The notes under the pieces: model-generated
Told to the model about the DNA's origin: nothing
What the model saw: only the letters and a program-made list of their open reading frames with translations
The model's database searches: none
In this document: piece after piece, positions 1-8,697 of the stretch
How the letters are laid out: the number at the start of each line of letters is the position of its first letter
Numbering within the stretch: position 1 is the stretch's first letter
Position numbers and translations under genes: made by a program
From: Aquibium sp. A9E412
GTDB taxonomy: Bacteria > Pseudomonadota > Alphaproteobacteria > Rhizobiales > Rhizobiaceae
Assembly: GCF_030398335.1 (NCBI RefSeq)
Contig: NZ_JAOAOP010000025.1
Location: 1-51,419, forward strand
DNA length: 51,419 nt
Direction: 5' to 3'

Positions 1-17
1 GGCCGGCGCCGCCGCTC

Positions 18-117
18 GAGCCGATCTGCGCGTCACGGAACCGCAGATCGGCTCCGGCTGGTTGTCTTGACGCGTCTTGCGGACGGCGAACCGGTTTCCA
101 CGTCGCCGGCAAACGCT
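18..117 (+). repeat. Dispersed intergenic repeat, copy A
   Basis: The first part forms a perfect 13-bp stem (GAGCCGATCTGCG at 18-30 pairing with CGCAGATCGGCTC at 42-54). It is followed by a conserved tail reading about GACGCGTCTTGCGGACGGCG, then AACCGGTTTCCACGTCGCCG, ending in AAACGCT. The same arrangement occurs at 23034-23132 and, inverted, at 8601-8697, with a decayed version near 46822-46920. It abuts the stop codon of the MaoC gene and could end its transcription or stabilise the mRNA, but no T-tract is present. Confidence 0.75.
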
Positions 118-618
118 TTACCCCGCCGCCGCGTCGGCGGCGACGAGCAGCACCAGGGTCTCGGCGACCAGCGCCGGCCGCGCCTCGCCCTCGATCTCGA
201 CGGTGGCGGCCTGGCGCATCAGGAAGCGGCCCGGCGCCTTCTCCTCGAAGCCGGTCAGCCGCGTCCGCAGCCGCACGCGCTGGCCGGCCCTGACCGGCGC
301 CAGGAAGCGCACCCCCTCGAGCCCGTAATTGACCGAGGCGGCGAGCCCCTCCGGCTGGCCGCCGATCTCGTAGGACAGCCCGGCGATCAGCGACAGCGTC
401 AGGAAGCCGTGCGCCACCGGCGCGCCGTAGGGGCTCTCGCGCCGCGCCCGCGCGACGTCGACATGGATCCACTGCCGGTCGTGCGTGCAGGCAGCGAACT
501 GGTCGATCATCGCCTGGTCGACGGTCAGCCAGCGCGAGACGCCGAGCTCGCGGCCGACCCGCGCCTTCAGCGCGGCGAAGCTGCGCGGCGGCGCGCCTTC
601 GGCCTCGCTCGCGGTCAT
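118..618 (-). CDS. MaoC-like hotdog-fold dehydratase
   Basis: A 166-residue protein of the MaoC/(R)-specific enoyl-CoA hydratase family, a cytoplasmic hotdog-fold enzyme that hydrates or dehydrates acyl-CoA-type substrates. The family signature is visible: a substrate-binding stretch with D47, W50 and H52 (CTHDRQWIH), then the [15 protein letters not shown] motif around residues 63-77, where the conserved His and Gly of the hydratase motif lie. The length is usual for a single-domain member. The ATG at 618 overlaps the stop of the upstream oxidase gene by four bases (ATGA), so the two are co-transcribed and probably translationally coupled. Pairing with an alpha-hydroxy-acid oxidase suggests a small acid-degradation operon; the substrate is unknown. 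Confidence 0.85.
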   Translation of the reverse strand: MTASEAEGAPPRSFAALKARVGRELGVSRWLTVDQAMIDQFAACTHDRQWIHVDVARARRESPYGAPVAHGFLTLSLIAGLSYEIGGQPEGLAASVNYGLEGVRFLAPVRAGQRVRLRTRLTGFEEKAPGRFLMRQAATVEIEGEARPALVAETLVLLVAADAAAG

Positions 619-1925
619 GCCGGCGGCTGCTCCCCGGCGCGCGGCGCGGGCGCGTCGGCCGGCGCCAGCACGCTGCGGTCGAGCGCGGCCGCGCTGGCGC
701 GCCCGCACAGCGCCAGCGTCAGGTCGAGCTCGGCCACCAGGTTGCGGATCACCTCGCGCACGCCGGTCTCGCCGGCGATCGCCAGGCCGTGCACGTAGGG
801 CCGGCCGACGAGGACGGCGCGCGCGCCGAGCGCCAGCGCCTTGGCGATGTCGGCGCCCGAGCGGATGCCCGAATCGAACAGCACCGGCAGATCGCCGGCC
901 GCCGCCACCACCGCCGGCAGCGCGTCGAGCGCGGCGATCTCGCCGTCGACCTGGCGCCCGCCATGGTTGGACACGACCAGCCCGTCGACGCCGTGCTCGC
1001 GCGCCAGCCGCGCGTCGTCGGGATGGCGCACGCCCTTCAGCACGATCGGCAGCCGCGTCATGGCGCGCAGCCGCGCGATGTCGCTCCAGGCGAGGTCGGG
1101 CCGCGAATAGGTGGCGACGAAATGCGCCACCGCCGCGCGCATCTGCCCGAGCGTCAGGCCGTGCGCCCGGCCCTTGCGGCGCAGGCTGAGCGCGGTCTCC
1201 ACGATGCGCAGCCCCTGCGGCCCGAAGCCGCTGTCGGCCGCCTGCTCGGGCACCGCCTGGCGGAACACCGGATCGCTCAGATACTGCGCCAGGCCGAGCC
1301 CGCGCAAGAACGGCAGATAGGCCCGGTCGAGGTCGCGCGGGCGCCAGCCGAGCAGCGTCGTGTCGAGCGTCAGCACCAGCGCCTCGCAGCCGCACGCCTC
1401 GGCCCGCCCGACCAGCGAGCGCACGCAGGCGTCGTCGCTCGACCAGTAGAGCTGGAACCAGCGCGGCGCGGCGCCCATCGCCGCCGCGCAGTCCTCCATC
1501 GCCACCGACGCCTGGTTGGAGAACACCATGCCGACGCCCTCGGCCGCGGCCGCGCGCGCCACCGCGCGGTCGGCCTCGGCCGCCACCATCTCCAGCACGC
1601 CGATCGGCGCCAGGAGCAGCGGCGCGGCATGGCGCCGGCCGAACAGCTCGACCGACAGGTCGCGCCGGCCGACCCCGGCCAGCACCCGCGGCACGAAGCG
1701 CTGCCGCTCGAAGGCGGCGCGGTTGGCCGCCATGGTCGCCTCGGAGCCGGCGCCGCCCAGCACGTAGGCGGCCGCGTCGGCCGTCATCCTGCGCCGCGCC
1801 TCCTCCTCGAGCACCCGCGGGTCGACCGGCACGGCCGGCCGCCGGCCGCCGGCGCCGGTGACGAAGATCTCCGTCTGGCGCAGCCGGCCGGGGCCGGGCT
1901 CGCCGGCCGGCCTGTCGGCGCTCAT
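615..1925 (-). CDS. FMN-dependent alpha-hydroxy-acid oxidase (lactate 2-monooxygenase-like)
   Basis: A 436-residue flavoprotein of the LldD/glycolate oxidase/lactate 2-monooxygenase family, which oxidises the alpha carbon of L-2-hydroxy acids with FMN. The C-terminal half carries the FMN/substrate signature [10 protein letters not shown] with the catalytic His and Arg, followed by [10 protein letters not shown] and [16 protein letters not shown], which bind the FMN phosphate. The N-terminal half has [10 protein letters not shown] and [11 protein letters not shown], closer to lactate 2-monooxygenase than to classical LldD, and the length (about 50 residues over LldD) also fits that branch. It is the first gene of a two-gene operon with the MaoC protein. 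The exact hydroxy acid and electron acceptor cannot be read from sequence. Confidence 0.88.
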   Translation of the reverse strand: MSADRPAGEPGPGRLRQTEIFVTGAGGRRPAVPVDPRVLEEEARRRMTADAAAYVLGGAGSEATMAANRAAFERQRFVPRVLAGVGRRDLSVELFGRRHAAPLLLAPIGVLEMVAAEADRAVARAAAAEGVGMVFSNQASVAMEDCAAAMGAAPRWFQLYWSSDDACVRSLVGRAEACGCEALVLTLDTTLLGWRPRDLDRAYLPFLRGLGLAQYLSDPVFRQAVPEQAADSGFGPQGLRIVETALSLRRKGRAHGLTLGQMRAAVAHFVATYSRPDLAWSDIARLRAMTRLPIVLKGVRHPDDARLAREHGVDGLVVSNHGGRQVDGEIAALDALPAVVAAAGDLPVLFDSGIRSGADIAKALALGARAVLVGRPYVHGLAIAGETGVREVIRNLVAELDLTLALCGRASAAALDRSVLAPADAPAPRAGEQPPA

Positions 1926-1953
1926 CGGCCCGCTTCCGCCGCAGCGCGTCGCG

Positions 1954-2385
1954 TCATGCCCGCTTCTGGAAGCCCCCTTGCATCTCCTGCAGGCTGTCGC
2001 GCAGCCTCCGGCGCAGGATGTCGAGCGACTGGTCGCTGGATTTCTTCACCAGTTCGGCCATTTCGCTGGCGTTCTTCACCGTCGACTCGAAGGAGCGGCG
2101 GGCGAACTCGCTCTGCCGCGTGGCGATCTCCTGCGGGCTGCCGGCCGAGCGGTAGCTCTCGGCCATCTCGGAGACCTCGCGCAGCGTGTTCTCGAGGATC
2201 TGGCGCTGCTTCTCGAGGATCGAGGACGCGCCGGTCGACGCCGCGCGCGCCGATTTCTCGAACGCCTCGAGGTTCTTGCGGTGATGATCGATGATCTGCT
2301 CGATCTCGACATTCGGCAGCTGCAGCTCGCGGCCGAGCTGCGCGAACATGTCGATGATGGATTCCGATTCGGATTTTTCTGCCAT
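1954..2385 (-). CDS. Phasin family protein
   Basis: A 143-residue, almost wholly alpha-helical and charged protein with no signal peptide. The heptad-like pattern (for example [16 protein letters not shown] and [20 protein letters not shown]) and the closing block [18 protein letters not shown] are typical of the alphaproteobacterial phasin_2 group. Phasins coat polyhydroxyalkanoate granules and control their number and size. No PHA synthase or depolymerase is nearby, so its role rests on family resemblance. It is transcribed divergently from rirA across about 230 bp. A small membrane- or nucleoid-associated helical protein is the main alternative. Confidence 0.8.
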   Translation of the reverse strand: MAEKSESESIIDMFAQLGRELQLPNVEIEQIIDHHRKNLEAFEKSARAASTGASSILEKQRQILENTLREVSEMAESYRSAGSPQEIATRQSEFARRSFESTVKNASEMAELVKKSSDQSLDILRRRLRDSLQEMQGGFQKRA

Positions 2386-2618
2386 ACCGACCTCCCTTTC
2401 GGCCCCCCGAGGGGTCGCCGCGCCGTTACACTAGGGTCTGCACGACCGATTGTGAAGAAAATCGGCCTCCGATTCGCGCGCCGACGGGCAACGCGGCGGG
2501 CGACGAAGCAAAGTGGAGTGTCTTTTTCAGCTTTTCGGGCGTCGAGGACTGGCGTCGCGCGCCCGGCTGCGCCATATTCCGGGCGAACGCCGTTCGCACC
2601 GTTTTGGAGGTCCGCGCC

Positions 2619-3083
2619 ATGCGGCTCACCCGCCAGACGAACTACGCCATGCGCATCCTGATGTATTGCGCGGCCAACGACCGCGGCCTCAGCCGCGTGC
2701 CCGAGGTGGCGCGCGCCTACGGCCTGTCGGAGCTGTTCCTGTTCAAGATCCTGCAGCCGCTGGTCGCCAACGGCCTGGTGGAGACCGTGCGCGGCCGCAA
2801 CGGCGGCGTCCGCCTCGCCCGGCCGGCCGACCAGATCACCCTGTTCGACGTGGTGCGCGTCACCGAGGACAGCTTCGCCATGGCCGACTGCTTCGAGGAC
2901 GACACGACGAACTGCCCGTTGGTCGACGACTGCAGCCTCAACTCGGCGCTGCGCGAGGCGCTCGACGCCTTCTTCGCCGTGCTGTCGCGCCATACGATCG
3001 CCGATCTGGTCGAAAGCAAGCCGCAGATTCGCGGCCTGCTCGGCCTCGAGGCCGCCGTCGCCGCGCCGCCTCGCCTCGGCTGA
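2619..3083 (+). CDS. rirA: RirA, Rrf2-family iron-responsive regulator
   Basis: A 154-residue Rrf2-type winged-helix regulator. RirA is the rhizobial Fe-S-cluster sensor that represses iron-uptake genes when iron is plentiful. The N-terminal helix-turn-helix runs through residues 1-65 (MRLTRQTNYAMRILMYCAAN, then VRGRNGGVRLARPA). The three cluster-binding cysteines are at C91, C99 and C105, the spacing characteristic of RirA rather than IscR. The start at 2619 was chosen because GGAGG lies at 2606-2610; an in-frame ATG five codons earlier would overlap that ribosome site. The haem-degradation gene follows 44 bp downstream, which fits an iron-response unit. The short C-terminal tail (about 15 residues) is the least conserved part. 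Confidence 0.92.
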   Translation: MRLTRQTNYAMRILMYCAANDRGLSRVPEVARAYGLSELFLFKILQPLVANGLVETVRGRNGGVRLARPADQITLFDVVRVTEDSFAMADCFEDDTTNCPLVDDCSLNSALREALDAFFAVLSRHTIADLVESKPQIRGLLGLEAAVAAPPRLG

Positions 3084-3127
3084 CCGCCTTTCCATCGCAT
3101 TTTTCGCCCGACAGACAGGGAGCGTCC

Positions 3128-3442
3128 ATGTTCGTCGCCATGAACCGGTTCAAGGTCGTCGCCGGCTCCGAAGAGGACTTCGAGGCCGTCTGGCGGAACC
3201 GCGAGTCGAGCCTCAAGGAGATGCCGGGCTTCGTCTCCTTCCACCTCCTGCGCGGCCCGCACGACGCGGCGGAGGGCTACACGCTCTACGCCTCGCACAG
3301 CGTGTGGCAGAGCCACGACGCCTTCCTCGCCTGGACGAAGTCGGAGAACTTCCGCCGCGTGCACAAGAACGCCGGCGACAACAAGGCGATGTATCTCGGC
3401 CCGCCGGTCTTCGAGGGCTTCCACCCGGTCGAGGGCGCCTGA
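3128..3442 (+). CDS. hmuQ: Haem-degrading monooxygenase, IsdG/HmuQ-type
   Basis: A 104-residue ferredoxin-like-fold protein of the antibiotic-biosynthesis-monooxygenase/IsdG family. The opening MFVAMNRFKVVAGSEEDFE, the central EMPGFVSFHLLRGP and the LAWTKSENFRRVHK segment with its conserved Trp and haem-ligand-type His match the rhizobial HmuQ/HmuD enzymes, which open the haem ring and release iron in the cytoplasm. It has its own ribosome site (ACAGGGAG) and lies 44 bp after rirA in the same direction. No haem receptor or ABC importer is in the window, so the haem-uptake genes must lie elsewhere. Confidence 0.85.
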   Translation: MFVAMNRFKVVAGSEEDFEAVWRNRESSLKEMPGFVSFHLLRGPHDAAEGYTLYASHSVWQSHDAFLAWTKSENFRRVHKNAGDNKAMYLGPPVFEGFHPVEGA

Positions 3443-3650
3443 ACCTGCCGTCGGGCGCGCGCCCACGCCATTGCCGGCGTCGCTTCGCCACGCGCGGCCA
3501 TCCGCCGCCGAGGGTCGCCGTCCCGGTCCCCGTCGAACCGCGCCATGCTCCGATCGCACCGCCCCGTCTGAACGAGTGGGGCGGCGTCCCGGCGCCGGTG
3601 CTAGACCCTGCCGCGCACACCGGCATCACCGGAACCAACGGACAGGGATC

Positions 3651-4196
3651 ATGACATCATCACCAAGGCCGTTCGGGCTTTATGCCCGGACCGTTCTCGC
3701 AGCTCTTCTTCTTTCGGGCGCCGCCTCGGCGCAGACGACAGTGCCCATCGGCACGGTCGAGGCCACCATCGACGGCGCGTCCTATCGCGGCGAGACCCTG
3801 CATGTCCCCTCGGAAGGCACGGCCACGGCGGAGGTCCGCGACTTCGGCCCCATTCGCATGGTGGACATCCAGGCGCACGACCCGGATGCCGACAGCCTCA
3901 TGCGCGGCGTGCTGAGCATCGAGATCGGTCCGGTCAGCGGGGCCGACGCCTCGGCCGCCGAGGCGTCGGTGAGCTACTTCCCCGACGGGCTGCGGAACTT
4001 CTACGTCAGCGACGAGGCCCCCGCCCGCGCCTCGGTCACCGTCGAGACCCTCACGGTCGAGGGCGAGAGGGGCAGCGCCCGCGGCGCGTTCTCCGCCGTG
4101 CTGTGCAAGCGCGAGGACATGATGTCCGAGCTCGACGCCGACGACTGCATCACGGTCGAGGGGACGTTCGACACGGAGCTTCATGTCGCGGGCTGA
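3651..4196 (+). CDS. Secreted protein of unknown function
   Basis: A 181-residue protein beginning with a clear Sec signal peptide: a short N-region, a hydrophobic stretch around residues 11-24, and an A-S-A cleavage motif near residue 27 before QTTVPIG. The mature part is rich in Thr, Val, Asp and Glu and appears to be mostly beta-strand. Two cysteines (C152 and C166) near the C terminus could form a disulfide. I do not recognise the family. It starts 208 bp after the haem-degradation gene and is convergent with putA, with no obvious functional partner. The start at 3651 places the signal peptide correctly; longer in-frame extensions lack ribosome sites. Confidence 0.75.
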   Translation: MTSSPRPFGLYARTVLAALLLSGAASAQTTVPIGTVEATIDGASYRGETLHVPSEGTATAEVRDFGPIRMVDIQAHDPDADSLMRGVLSIEIGPVSGADASAAEASVSYFPDGLRNFYVSDEAPARASVTVETLTVEGERGSARGAFSAVLCKREDMMSELDADDCITVEGTFDTELHVAG

Positions 4197-4291
4197 ACGG
4201 CGCCCGCGCCCATCCCCCGCATAACGGCGGCTCGGGCCGCCGGCATGAGCGCCGCTCGGCGCTTCCGCCCGATGCGAAACGGCTTTCGCCG

Positions 4292-4312
4292 GGGCGGGCG
4301 CGACGCCCGCCC
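4292..4312. terminator. G+C hairpin between convergent genes
   Basis: A perfect 9-bp stem (GGGCGGGCG / CGCCCGCCC) closes over a CGA loop. It lies between the secreted-protein gene ending at 4196 and putA ending at 4370, so it could end transcription from both sides. There is no T-run on either strand, so intrinsic termination is not certain. Confidence 0.45.
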
Positions 4313-4369
4313 GCCTGCCGGCGGCCGCACCGTGCCGCGCCGCTGCCGCCGCTCCTGGCCGGACCCCGC

Positions 4370-7300
4370 TCAGGCGGCGGCGAGCAGGCTGGCGTTGCCG
4401 CCGGCCGCCGTGGTGTCGACGCACACCGCGCGCTCGTGCACATAGGCGGCAGGGCGGAGGATCTCGGCCACCAGCGGCACGATCGCCCCATCGCGCACCG
4501 CCAGCGCCCGGCGCAGCGCGCGCTGCGTCTCCTCCGCGAAGGATGCCGCCACCACCTCGACCGGCAGATGCGTCAGCGCCTGCGGCTCCGCCGTTCCGTC
4601 GAGCGCGGCGAGCGGCAGGCCCTTGTCGAGCAGCGGCTGCAGCGCCTTGCGCGCGCCCGGCGCCACGGCCAGCACCGCGTTGCCGGCGGCCAGCGCCTGC
4701 ACCACCTGCGCCGTCAGCGTCTCGCCGTCCGGCCCCAGGCACAGCGCCCGGCCGCGCGGCACCAGCGTCAGCGTGTTGCTCTCGCCGGTCGGTCCGGGCA
4801 GGTCGACCGGCCCCATGTCGAGCGCCGCGGCCGCCGCGATCGCCTCGTCGGCGCGCCCGCGCAGATGGCTGCGCAAGGCCGCGATGCGGTCGGCGCGCCG
4901 CGCCCACGGCCCGTCGGCCGCCTCCGGCATCGCCGCCGCCAGCGCCTCGGCCGCCAGCGGCGCGGCGCCGGCCGGCTCCGTCCCGGCCGCCTGCGGGCCG
5001 CGGCGGAAGCGGCGCAGATAGTGCGGCCCGCCCGCCTTCGGCCCGGTGCCCGACAGCCCCTCGCCGCCGAAGGGCTGCGAGCCGACCACGGCGCCGATCT
5101 GGTTGCGGTTGACGTAGACGTTGCCGACATGGATGCGGTCGACGACGTGCTGCACGCGCGCGTCGATGCGCGTGTGCAGGCCGAAGGTCAGGCCGTAACC
5201 CCTGGCGTTGACCGCCGCCACCACGCCGTCGATCGCCTCGGCCTCGAAGGTGGCGACGTGCAGCACCGGGCCGAAGACCTCGCGCTCCAGCGCCTCGATG
5301 CCCGGCAGCGCGATGATGTGCGGCGCCACGAAGCGGCCGCCGCCCGGCGTCTCGAGCCGCGCGACCAGCCGCCCGCGCGCCTCCATGTCGGCGCAGTAGC
5401 CGGCGATGTCGCGCTCGGCCTGCGCGTCGATCACCGGGCCGACGTCGGTCGACACCGCCCACGGGTCGCCGAGCGACAGCGCCTGCATGGCGCCCGTCAG
5501 CATCTCCATGACCTTGGGCGCGACGTCCTTCTGCACGTAGAGCATGCGCAGCGCCGAGCAGCGCTGGCCGGCGCTCTGGAAGGCCGAGGCGACGATGTCG
5601 CGCACCGCCTGCTCGGGCAGCGCGGTGGAATCGACGATCATCGCGTTGAGCCCGCCGGTCTCGGCGATCAGCATGGCGTCGGGCGCCGCCGTGTCGGCGA
5701 GCTGGCGCTCGATCAGCCGCGCCACCTCGGTCGAGCCGGTGAAGCACACGCCGGCGATCCGCGGATCGGCCGTCAGCGGCGCGCCGACCGACGGTCCGTC
5801 GCCCGGCAACAGGTGCAGGACGTCGCCCGGCACGCCCGCCTCGTGCATCAGCGCCGCCGCCCGCGCGGCGATCAGGCAGGTCTGCTCGGCCGGCTTGGCG
5901 AGCACCGCGTTGCCGGTCGCCAGCGCGGCGGCGACCTGGCCGGTGAAGATCGCCAGCGGAAAATTCCACGGCGAGATGCACACGACCGCGCCGCGCGCCT
6001 CGGTGCCGGCCTCCGCACGGGCCGCCTGGGCCGCGTAATAGCGCAGGAAGTCGACCGCCTCGCGCACCTCCGCCACGCCGTCGTTGAGCGACTTGCCCGC
6101 CTCGCGCGCCACCAGCGCGAAGAATTCCGCCGCATGCGCCTCGTAGAGGTCGGCGACGCGGCGCAGGATGCCGGCGCGCTCGGCCACCGGCCGCGCCGCC
6201 CAGGCCGGCTGGGCGGCGACCGCCAGGCCGACCGCCTGGCGCGCCTGCTCGGCCGTCGCGTCGCGCACCGTGCCGACCACCTCGTCGGTGCGCGCCGGGT
6301 TGACGACGGTGCGCTCCGCGCCGCCGCCGGCCGCCGGCGTCAGCGGTCCGGCCTGCCAGCGGTGCGGCGCCAGATAGGCCTGCCGGCCGGCCTCGATCTC
6401 GGCCAGCGTGGCAGCGTCGGTCAGGTCCCAGCCGCGCGCGTTGACGCGTCCCGCGCCGAAGATCTCGGCCGGCATCGGGATCGCCGGGTTGTGCGCGCCG
6501 TCCTGCGCGGCGACGGCGGCGAAGGGGTCGCGCGCGATCTCCTCGGCACTCACCGCCTCGTCGACGATCTGGTGCACGAAGGAGGAGTTGGCGCCGTTTT
6601 CCAGCAGCCGGCGCACCAGATAGGCGAGCAGGTCGGAATGCGCGCCGACCGGCGCATAGATGCGGCAGCGCGTGCCCTCGCCGGCCCGCACCGTCTCGTG
6701 CAGCGCCTCGCCCATGCCGTGCAGGCGCTGGAACTCGAAGCGCTCGCGCCGCTCGCCGGCCATCGCCAGGATGGCGGCGACCGTGTGCGCGTTGTGCGTG
6801 GCGAACTGCGGATAGATGCGCTCGGTCATGCCGATGAGCTTGCGCGCGCAGGCGATGTAGGAGACGTCGGTGTTGGCCTTGCGGGTGAACACCGGATAGC
6901 CGGCGAGCCCCATCACCTGGGCGCGCTTGATCTCGGTGTCCCAGTAGGCGCCCTTGACGAGCCGCACCATGATGCGCCGGTCGAGCCGCTCGGCCAGCCC
7001 GTAGAGCCAGTCGATGACGTGCGGCGCGCGCTGGCCGTAGGCCTGCACGACGACGCCGAAGCCGTCCCAGCCGGCGAGCGAGGGATCGGCGAGCACGCGC
7101 TCGATGACGTCGAGCGACACGTCGAGCCGGTCGGCCTCCTCGGCGTCGATGTTGAGGCCCATGCGCGCATCGCGCGCCGCCTGCGCCAGCGACAGCAGCC
7201 GCTCGCACATCACCGGCATCATCGCCTCGGCATGCGTCGCCTCGTAGCGCGGATGCAGCGCCGACAGCTTGACCGAGATGCCGGGATTGGACCGGATGTC

Positions 7301-8008
7301 GTCGAGGTTCGACTGCCGCTTCAAGGCGGCGATCGCGTCGGCATAGGCCTTGTGGTAGCGCTGCGCGTCGGCCTCCGTGCGCGCCGCCTCGCCCAGCATG
7401 TCGTAGGAATAGAGATAGCCCTTGGCGGTCATCGGCCGGCCGCGCTTGAGCGCCTCGTCGATCGAGCGGCCGAGCACGAACTGCTCGCCCATTTCGCGCA
7501 TCGCCGCGGCCACCGCGGTGCGGATCACCGGCTCGCCGAGCCGGCGCACCATGCCGCGCAGCGTGCTCTCGATGCCGCCGCCGCCCTCCTCGAGCACGCG
7601 GCCGGTCAGCATCAGCGCCCAGGTCGAGGCGTTGACGAAGATCGAGGCGGATTCGCCGGAATGGGTCGACCAGTCGTGCGGCGCGATCTTGTCGCGGATC
7701 AGGTCGTCCATGGTCTCCGAATCCGGCACCCGCAGCAGCGCCTCGGCCAGGCACATCAGCGCCACGCCCTCGCGCGTCGACAGGCCGTATTCCGACAGGA
7801 AGGATTCCATCAGGTGGCGGTCGGAGGAGCGCCGCACCTCCTCGACCAGCGCGACGGCGCGCGCGCCGATCGCCGCGCGGTCGTCGGCCGACAGGTCGGC
7901 CAGCGCGACGAGGCGGTCGAGGGTGGGCCCCTCTTCGGCGAGATAGGCGGCGCGGATGGCACCGCGGGCGGCATCGAGGTCTGGCTTCGGCATGGTCATT
8001 CCCGGCAT
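4370..8008 (-). CDS. putA: Bifunctional proline dehydrogenase / glutamate-semialdehyde dehydrogenase PutA
   Basis: A 1212-residue trifunctional-family protein lacking the ribbon-helix-helix domain of E. coli PutA. It oxidises proline to P5C with FAD and then P5C/glutamate semialdehyde to glutamate with NAD+. The proline-dehydrogenase barrel covers roughly residues 100-470, with RLVKGAYWDTEIKRAQ and YAPVGAHSDLLAYLVRRLLE. The aldehyde-dehydrogenase part follows (about 510-1010), with SPWNFPLAIFTGQ, FTGSTEVARLI and the catalytic Cys in SAGQRCSALRM. A C-terminal ~200-residue stretch is typical of long PutA proteins. The start could be MPGM at 8008 or the later Met of MPKPD. The divergent AsnC/Lrp gene is its likely regulator. 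Confidence 0.96.
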   Translation of the reverse strand: MPGMTMPKPDLDAARGAIRAAYLAEEGPTLDRLVALADLSADDRAAIGARAVALVEEVRRSSDRHLMESFLSEYGLSTREGVALMCLAEALLRVPDSETMDDLIRDKIAPHDWSTHSGESASIFVNASTWALMLTGRVLEEGGGGIESTLRGMVRRLGEPVIRTAVAAAMREMGEQFVLGRSIDEALKRGRPMTAKGYLYSYDMLGEAARTEADAQRYHKAYADAIAALKRQSNLDDIRSNPGISVKLSALHPRYEATHAEAMMPVMCERLLSLAQAARDARMGLNIDAEEADRLDVSLDVIERVLADPSLAGWDGFGVVVQAYGQRAPHVIDWLYGLAERLDRRIMVRLVKGAYWDTEIKRAQVMGLAGYPVFTRKANTDVSYIACARKLIGMTERIYPQFATHNAHTVAAILAMAGERRERFEFQRLHGMGEALHETVRAGEGTRCRIYAPVGAHSDLLAYLVRRLLENGANSSFVHQIVDEAVSAEEIARDPFAAVAAQDGAHNPAIPMPAEIFGAGRVNARGWDLTDAATLAEIEAGRQAYLAPHRWQAGPLTPAAGGGAERTVVNPARTDEVVGTVRDATAEQARQAVGLAVAAQPAWAARPVAERAGILRRVADLYEAHAAEFFALVAREAGKSLNDGVAEVREAVDFLRYYAAQAARAEAGTEARGAVVCISPWNFPLAIFTGQVAAALATGNAVLAKPAEQTCLIAARAAALMHEAGVPGDVLHLLPGDGPSVGAPLTADPRIAGVCFTGSTEVARLIERQLADTAAPDAMLIAETGGLNAMIVDSTALPEQAVRDIVASAFQSAGQRCSALRMLYVQKDVAPKVMEMLTGAMQALSLGDPWAVSTDVGPVIDAQAERDIAGYCADMEARGRLVARLETPGGGRFVAPHIIALPGIEALEREVFGPVLHVATFEAEAIDGVVAAVNARGYGLTFGLHTRIDARVQHVVDRIHVGNVYVNRNQIGAVVGSQPFGGEGLSGTGPKAGGPHYLRRFRRGPQAAGTEPAGAAPLAAEALAAAMPEAADGPWARRADRIAALRSHLRGRADEAIAAAAALDMGPVDLPGPTGESNTLTLVPRGRALCLGPDGETLTAQVVQALAAGNAVLAVAPGARKALQPLLDKGLPLAALDGTAEPQALTHLPVEVVAASFAEETQRALRRALAVRDGAIVPLVAEILRPAAYVHERAVCVDTTAAGGNASLLAAA

Positions 8009-8143
8009 CTACGGCGCGCCCTTTGCGCGGCAAGACCGCCTTTAGCACGGCGGCGGCCTGCGACGCGGCACGAAATCGCTGGCCATGCAGCCCGTTTGCC
8101 CTTATCTGCGGCCCATCGACAGATCGAAAGACGGGCGAAACCG

Positions 8144-8596
8144 ATGGAAGAAGGCCAGTTGGACCGCATCGACCGCGCCATCCTCGATGCGCTGGCGCGC
8201 GAGGGCCGGCTGTCGGCCGCCGAGCTGGCGCGCCGCGTCGGCCTGTCGAAGACGCCGGTGCAGGCGCGCGTGCGCCGGCTCGAGGGCGAGGGCTACATCC
8301 GCGGCTATGCCGCGCTGGTCGACCGCGAGCGCATGGGCGAGGGCCACATCGCCTTCGTGCAGGTGACGCTGTCCGACACCCGTTCGGCCGCGCTCGACGC
8401 CTTCAACCGCGCCGCGCTCGCCGTGCCGGAGATCGAGCAGTGCCACATGATCGCCGGCGGCTTCGACTACCTGCTCAAGGTGCGCACGCGCGGCATCGCC
8501 GCCTATCGCCGCGTGCTCGGCGAGCGCATCTCGGCGCTGCCGCACGTGGCGCAGACCTCCACCTTCGTCGCCATGGAGACGGTCAAGGACCGCTGA
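8144..8596 (+). CDS. putR: Lrp/AsnC-family regulator, likely PutR
   Basis: A 150-residue Lrp/AsnC transcription factor. The N-terminal helix-turn-helix spans about residues 5-55 (LDRIDRAILDALAREGRLS, then VGLSKTPVQARVRRLEGEGYIRGY), and the remainder is the RAM ligand-binding domain ending in AQTSTFVAMETVKDR. It is divergent from putA over a 135-bp gap, the arrangement of PutR in Agrobacterium and Rhodobacter, where this protein activates putA in response to proline. PutA here lacks its own DNA-binding domain, so a separate regulator is expected. Assignment rests on family and position. Confidence 0.88.
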   Translation: MEEGQLDRIDRAILDALAREGRLSAAELARRVGLSKTPVQARVRRLEGEGYIRGYAALVDRERMGEGHIAFVQVTLSDTRSAALDAFNRAALAVPEIEQCHMIAGGFDYLLKVRTRGIAAYRRVLGERISALPHVAQTSTFVAMETVKDR

Positions 8597-8600
8597 GCGA

Positions 8601-8697
8601 AGCGTTTGCCGGCGAGGTGGACACCGGTTCGCCGTCCGCAGACGCGTCGCGACGGGAACCCGGAGCCGATCCGCGATTCGGTGAAGGCGGATCGGCG
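8601..8697 (-). repeat. Dispersed intergenic repeat, copy B (inverted)
   Basis: This is the reverse orientation of the element at 18-117: AAGCGTTTGCCGGCG, then CACCGGTTCGCCGTCCGCAG, ACGCGTCGCGAC, and a GAGCCGATCCGC hairpin arm with its partner near GCGGATCGGC. It fills the space between the Lrp-type gene and the convergent di-haem peroxidase gene, directly abutting the latter's stop codon. Confidence 0.7.

Noticed and set aside
3660-8048. Very long open frames in the other frames of putA (over 1400 codons on both strands)
   Set aside because: They are consequences of high G+C codon usage. They have Arg/Ala/Gly/Pro-rich translations without domains, while the 1212-residue PutA frame has complete motifs.
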